Below are positions 5,459 through 7,716 of a DNA stretch of 7,716 nt, in pieces. Within the stretch, counting starts at the first letter, position 1. Every line of letters begins with the position of its first letter. A program made the position numbers and the translations under genes. The notes beneath the pieces are model-generated. The model was not told the DNA's origin. It saw nothing but the letters and a program-made list of their open reading frames with translations, and ran no database searches. Origin of the DNA: Woeseiaceae bacterium (lineage in GTDB: Bacteria; Pseudomonadota; Gammaproteobacteria; Steroidobacterales; Woeseiaceae); NCBI GenBank assembly GCA_022866645.1, contig JALHUQ010000250.1, positions 1-7,716 of the forward strand, written 5' to 3'.

Positions 5459-6460
5459 TCAATTTGATATGAAAGTACGACAGCATGACCTATTTGCTAA
5501 AAGCAGATCTCTTGCTCTGCTTTCAATATCCTGGTGCATCTGTGGTGAAAAGCTTCTGAGATTTTGTTCTTCGTTCTCGAATATGCTCTTTGCATGTTCT
5601 TTCACCACATCACTTGGAATGCCGTCGAGGTAAGCCATCGTCACGACAAAACTTGCATAGGACAGAGCTTCAGACTCAATCTGTTGCTCGTAATCCTGAG
5701 CGCTATTAGGGGGTGCCGTTTCACGAAGCCCCCCAAGGCCACTCATAAACCCCGCCTCCCAGAGTGAGCTGAAGACTTTCCTCGCCGCTGACGGATCGCT
5801 GTTCACTAATTGGCGTGCGTATAGCTCTTGCGCCACAGGACTACCGGTGTCCGCGATTTCTTGAAGCAGCGATTCGGCTTCGTCGAAAGTTTCGGAAGTT
5901 ACCTGGCTACATCTCTGCCCCGCTGATTTCTCCGGTGATGAACGGTTTAGCGTCTGGCAACGCAAGACCTCTTGATATGCAAACACTCCGGCATGGTCAT
6001 TACCGTCTAATGCCGCACGTTGCAATTGAGAGAAGAAGTCAGGCCTCTTTCCGTCATCCAGTTCAGTCGATACCTCTGACTTAAAAGGTTTCTCAACCGA
6101 ATATCGCAATTGGATGACTTCTCCGTCAGAAAACGTGAAGTTTTTCGAAAATTTCAATTCGATATTGGTCGGAAGTACGACCTCGCCCGATTCGTTCAAA
6201 TAGTAATGGGCTTTGGCCAGTTCGGCGTTACTTGCGTACCTGGACGCGAATGACGATTGCGGATTTGATTGACTTATAGGGCGTTGTTCATCCAAGAGTT
6301 CAGGCGCCGCCGTTGACTTCTCCGCAATTCCCGAAATTACCAGCGGAGTCGATTTTGAACGATTCGATGAATACGAAAAAACTATGACCAAAAGGGCAGT
6401 CAGTACGATTACCGAAATAACATATTTCTTACCTAGAATTGCCATAGTCGTTTGTCCCAT
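5459..6460 (-). CDS. Membrane-anchored helical protein with CC-containing tail, 333 residues; likely paralogue of the 3562-4572 product
   Basis: I chose the ATG at 6460 (MGQTTMAILGKK) because GAAG lies six bases upstream; the ATG at 6445 is also possible (GGGA nine bases upstream). The frame stays open to 6508, but that longer N-terminus is basic and lacks support. One membrane anchor lies at about residues 13-32 (YVISVIVLTALLVIVFSYSS), followed by a Ser/Thr-rich linker. A mostly helical domain contains FFSQLQRAALDGNDHAGVFA and AESLLQEIADTGSPVAQELY, both Sel1/TPR-like (AxxGNxxA, AxxGSPxA). Two cysteines lie in LRCQTL and QRCSQV, and the tail is ANRSCCRTFISN with Cys-Cys at 326-327. The architecture and terminal Cys-Cys match the plus-strand protein at 3562-4572. 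It is first in a probable two-gene operon with 4811-5425. Function unknown; probably periplasm-facing. Confidence 0.65.
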   Translation of the reverse strand: MGQTTMAILGKKYVISVIVLTALLVIVFSYSSNRSKSTPLVISGIAEKSTAAPELLDEQRPISQSNPQSSFASRYASNAELAKAHYYLNESGEVVLPTNIELKFSKNFTFSDGEVIQLRYSVEKPFKSEVSTELDDGKRPDFFSQLQRAALDGNDHAGVFAYQEVLRCQTLNRSSPEKSAGQRCSQVTSETFDEAESLLQEIADTGSPVAQELYARQLVNSDPSAARKVFSSLWEAGFMSGLGGLRETAPPNSAQDYEQQIESEALSYASFVVTMAYLDGIPSDVVKEHAKSIFENEEQNLRSFSPQMHQDIESRARDLLLANRSCCRTFISN

Positions 6461-6912
6461 TAGACTCTTCGACTGCTTCCCACCTTTGCCATTTCGCACT
6501 AGAAGCAATGTCGAGAAGCCGTGTCGTGCGAAAGACCCTTCTTTTTTGATGACAGATCACTTCGTTCAATATTCGGTCCGTCATTCCTCGAATTCTGCAA
6601 CTACGCGAGAAAAGATCGCTTGGCCTTTTTTGACACATATGGTCGGCAATCGTCAAATATGACCTCGATGTGTCTGGAACGAATTGCACAGTTTTCAGCA
6701 TGTCGAATTTGCGGACGAATCAACTGGTAGTGTTGATACTGGCTTTGCGTGGTTTCCGTAAGTTACTGGATCATGGCATGTACTGAGAGCTAATCTCAAA
6801 ATACCTTGGCGGAGAAAGCATCGTGTTATAAATTTAGACGTTGCCTAGCAGATTCGTCGTGTCGATGGGGCGGTGTTCCTTCGACACAATATTGGAACAA
6901 AATGTCCTAATT
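6461..6912. other. 452-bp region without a supported gene
   Basis: Frames on both strands give short peptides without recognisable motifs or good ribosome sites. It must hold the promoter of the minus-strand operon, but I cannot point to a convincing -35/-10 pair. Short inverted repeats exist, for example GTGTCGA (6859-6865) with TCGACAC (6881-6887). A 28-codon frame at 6700-6786 (MSNLRTNQLVVLILALRGFR) is the most protein-like piece but too short to call. Decayed gene sequence is possible. Confidence 0.5.
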
Positions 6913-7223
6913 ATGGTTGAGAATCTTGCCTTTGGTCATCAGTTCGAGGCTGAGGCAGCAGTGAAACTGCGCGATATTTGTGTCGATCAAAAGACTGCTA
7001 CCTAGCGCATCCTGACAACTCTGCTCAAACAAGTTTTGCGTTCGCGCTGGGGTAATTGCTAAGCGAAGTCGAGGAATTGAAAGCGGTTGACGGCATAGTC
7101 TTCAAGTCCGATCCGCGATGGTCTGAAGCCAAAAAAGAACTCAAGTTTATTTTGGGTATCCGTGAAAATGTTCGATCCGGAAAAGCAGATCGAATAGCCC
7201 GTATAAAGGCAAATCGACGTTAG
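6913..7223 (+). pseudogene. Broken gene for a soluble helical protein of about 100 residues (frameshift plus stop)
   Basis: Two stretches look genuinely coding but lie in different frames. From ATG 6913 the frame reads MVENLAFGHQFEAEAAVKLR then DICVDQKTAT to a TAG at 7003-7005. In the frame one base back, from about 6999, it reads AHPDNSAQTSFAFALG, a TAA at 7053-7055, then LLSEVEELKAVDGIVFKSDP and on through RWSEAKKELKFILG to KANRR and a TAG at 7221-7223. The protein sense continues across the TAA, which is one base from CAA (Gln). The simplest reading is one ancestral gene with a frameshift near 6999 and a nonsense change. An alternative is that the last 55 codons form a small gene starting at TTG 7056. 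No family recognised. It is followed at once by the hairpin of repeat copy E. Confidence 0.45.
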
Positions 7224-7227
7224 CCGA

Positions 7228-7308
7228 CTGTCCGGTATTAGCCGGATCCAGTCGGTCGAGTGATAGAATGTTGAGCGACTGCTGCTGACCCAAAGCAGCC
7301 TGCCGTCA
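7228..7308 (+). repeat. Structured intergenic repeat, copy E (short form)
   Basis: It aligns with copy D as TGTCCGGTATTAGCCG then CAGTCGGTCG. It lacks the central GGCTGCT hairpin and keeps a -10-like TAGAAT (7264-7269). The distal hairpin is GCTGC (7281-7285) with GCAGC (7295-7299) around TGACCCAAA. The first part also forms a strong stem with the preceding bases: CCGACTG-TCCGG (7224-7235) with CCGGA-tc-CAGTCGG (7242-7255). This stem starts one base after the stop codon and could act as a terminator. Confidence 0.55.
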
Positions 7309-7391
7309 AAAGCTCCTTTGTGCTCTTCTAGCGACATTTTGTGACGCCATTGGTAGCTTGATTTATTGGAACAACCCAAAATTGTTCGTCT

Positions 7392-7716
7392 ATGTTTGAC
7401 GACGACAAGATCAGCTACCTGAAGATCATGCTTGCAGTGTGTGGCGGCGTATTGTTAGCTAATGCTATTCAACTTACCTTCGGCCTTCTGGTGATTGATG
7501 CAGCGGTTGATAGTCAGGTCAATTCGATCAGCAACCAAGTTTCAAGTGCTACTCAGCAGATGCGAGAAATTTCCGCGAATAGCAAACGTGACGCGGCTAA
7601 AAGCGCTGCCCAGCAGCGAATCGCAAATGAGGCACAACGCCGAGAGTCTGACTTGGGCGAGAAGCTTGCGAGAGAGTGCGGCGAGTATCAGCAGTTCTAT
7701 CGTGACAATTCCAGTG
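7392..7716 (+). CDS. 5' part of a membrane protein with a coiled-coil region (3' end outside window)
   Basis: From ATG 7392 the frame stays open to the window end (108 codons). Seen: a short acidic N-terminus (MFDDDK), one membrane helix at about 11-37 (KIMLAVCGGVLLANAIQLTF then GLLVIDAA), and a polar helix rich in Gln, Ser, Ala and Arg at about 38-95 (SATQQMREISANSKRDAAKS then AAQQRIANEAQRRESDLGEK) with coiled-coil character. Then ARECGEYQQFYRDNSS begins what may be a Cys-containing domain. In similar Gammaproteobacterial proteins I recall an LGxxLxxxCxEY segment after such a coil, paired with a second Cys further on; this is memory only. No strong ribosome site is visible. Role unknown; probably an inner-membrane protein with a periplasmic coil. 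It follows repeat copy E by about 80 bases. Confidence 0.6.
   Translation, partial: MFDDDKISYLKIMLAVCGGVLLANAIQLTFGLLVIDAAVDSQVNSISNQVSSATQQMREISANSKRDAAKSAAQQRIANEAQRRESDLGEKLARECGEYQQFYRDNSS

Noticed and set aside
6429..6730. Overlapping reading frames on both strands upstream of the minus-strand operon
   Set aside because: The translations are incoherent, lack ribosome sites and share no known pattern.
1..7716. CRISPR array, tRNA or rRNA genes
   Set aside because: No regularly spaced short direct repeats were seen, and no cloverleaf with the T-loop consensus or rRNA-like sequence was noticed on either strand by eye.

Overview
The window looks like an accessory stretch of a gammaproteobacterial chromosome, most likely Xanthomonadales (Lysobacter-like). 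This rests on memory of similar proteins and is an inference. The only housekeeping gene recognised with confidence is trmH (2114-2800, tRNA Gm18 2'-O-methyltransferase). It is far richer in G+C than its surroundings: by hand count 47 of 60 bases at 2341-2400, against 23 of 60 at 5461-5520. The neighbours are short, mostly secreted or membrane-anchored proteins of unknown role, plus gene remnants.

Layout. The window opens inside the 3' end of a probable CPBP-family membrane protease (1-312). Next come a 46-residue NHGKYV-type small protein (332-472) with a rho-independent-type hairpin, a secreted TIMP/NTR-like protein (695-1174), a three-helix membrane protein (1276-1725), a 200-bp MITE-like element with perfect 32-bp inverted ends (1750-1949), trmH, a two-helix membrane protein (2958-3278), a remnant of a WDP...DEYDSYV-type small protein (3423-3527), and a membrane-anchored Sel1-like protein with a CC-containing tail (3562-4572). 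Two minus-strand genes follow as a probable operon: a second anchored protein with a CC tail (5459-6460) and a secreted six-cysteine protein (4811-5425). They converge on the Sel1-like gene across a long hairpin (4741-4794). After a region with no supported gene (6461-6912) come a broken gene (6913-7223) and the 5' part of a membrane/coiled-coil protein that runs off the end (7392-7716).

The main unexplained feature is a family of about 80-130-bp structured repeats (copies at 535, 1186, 3294, 4598 and 7228). All have the same orientation, and each lies directly downstream of a plus-strand gene or gene remnant. The resulting gene-repeat-gene-repeat layout resembles a cassette array, but the repeats lack the paired core sites of integron attC. 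They could be mobile-cassette boundaries, REP-like elements, or shared 3'-end/terminator structures.

No common pathway can be read from the genes. What links them is secretion or membrane location, small size, remnants and the shared repeats, which suggests a region of gene turnover around trmH.
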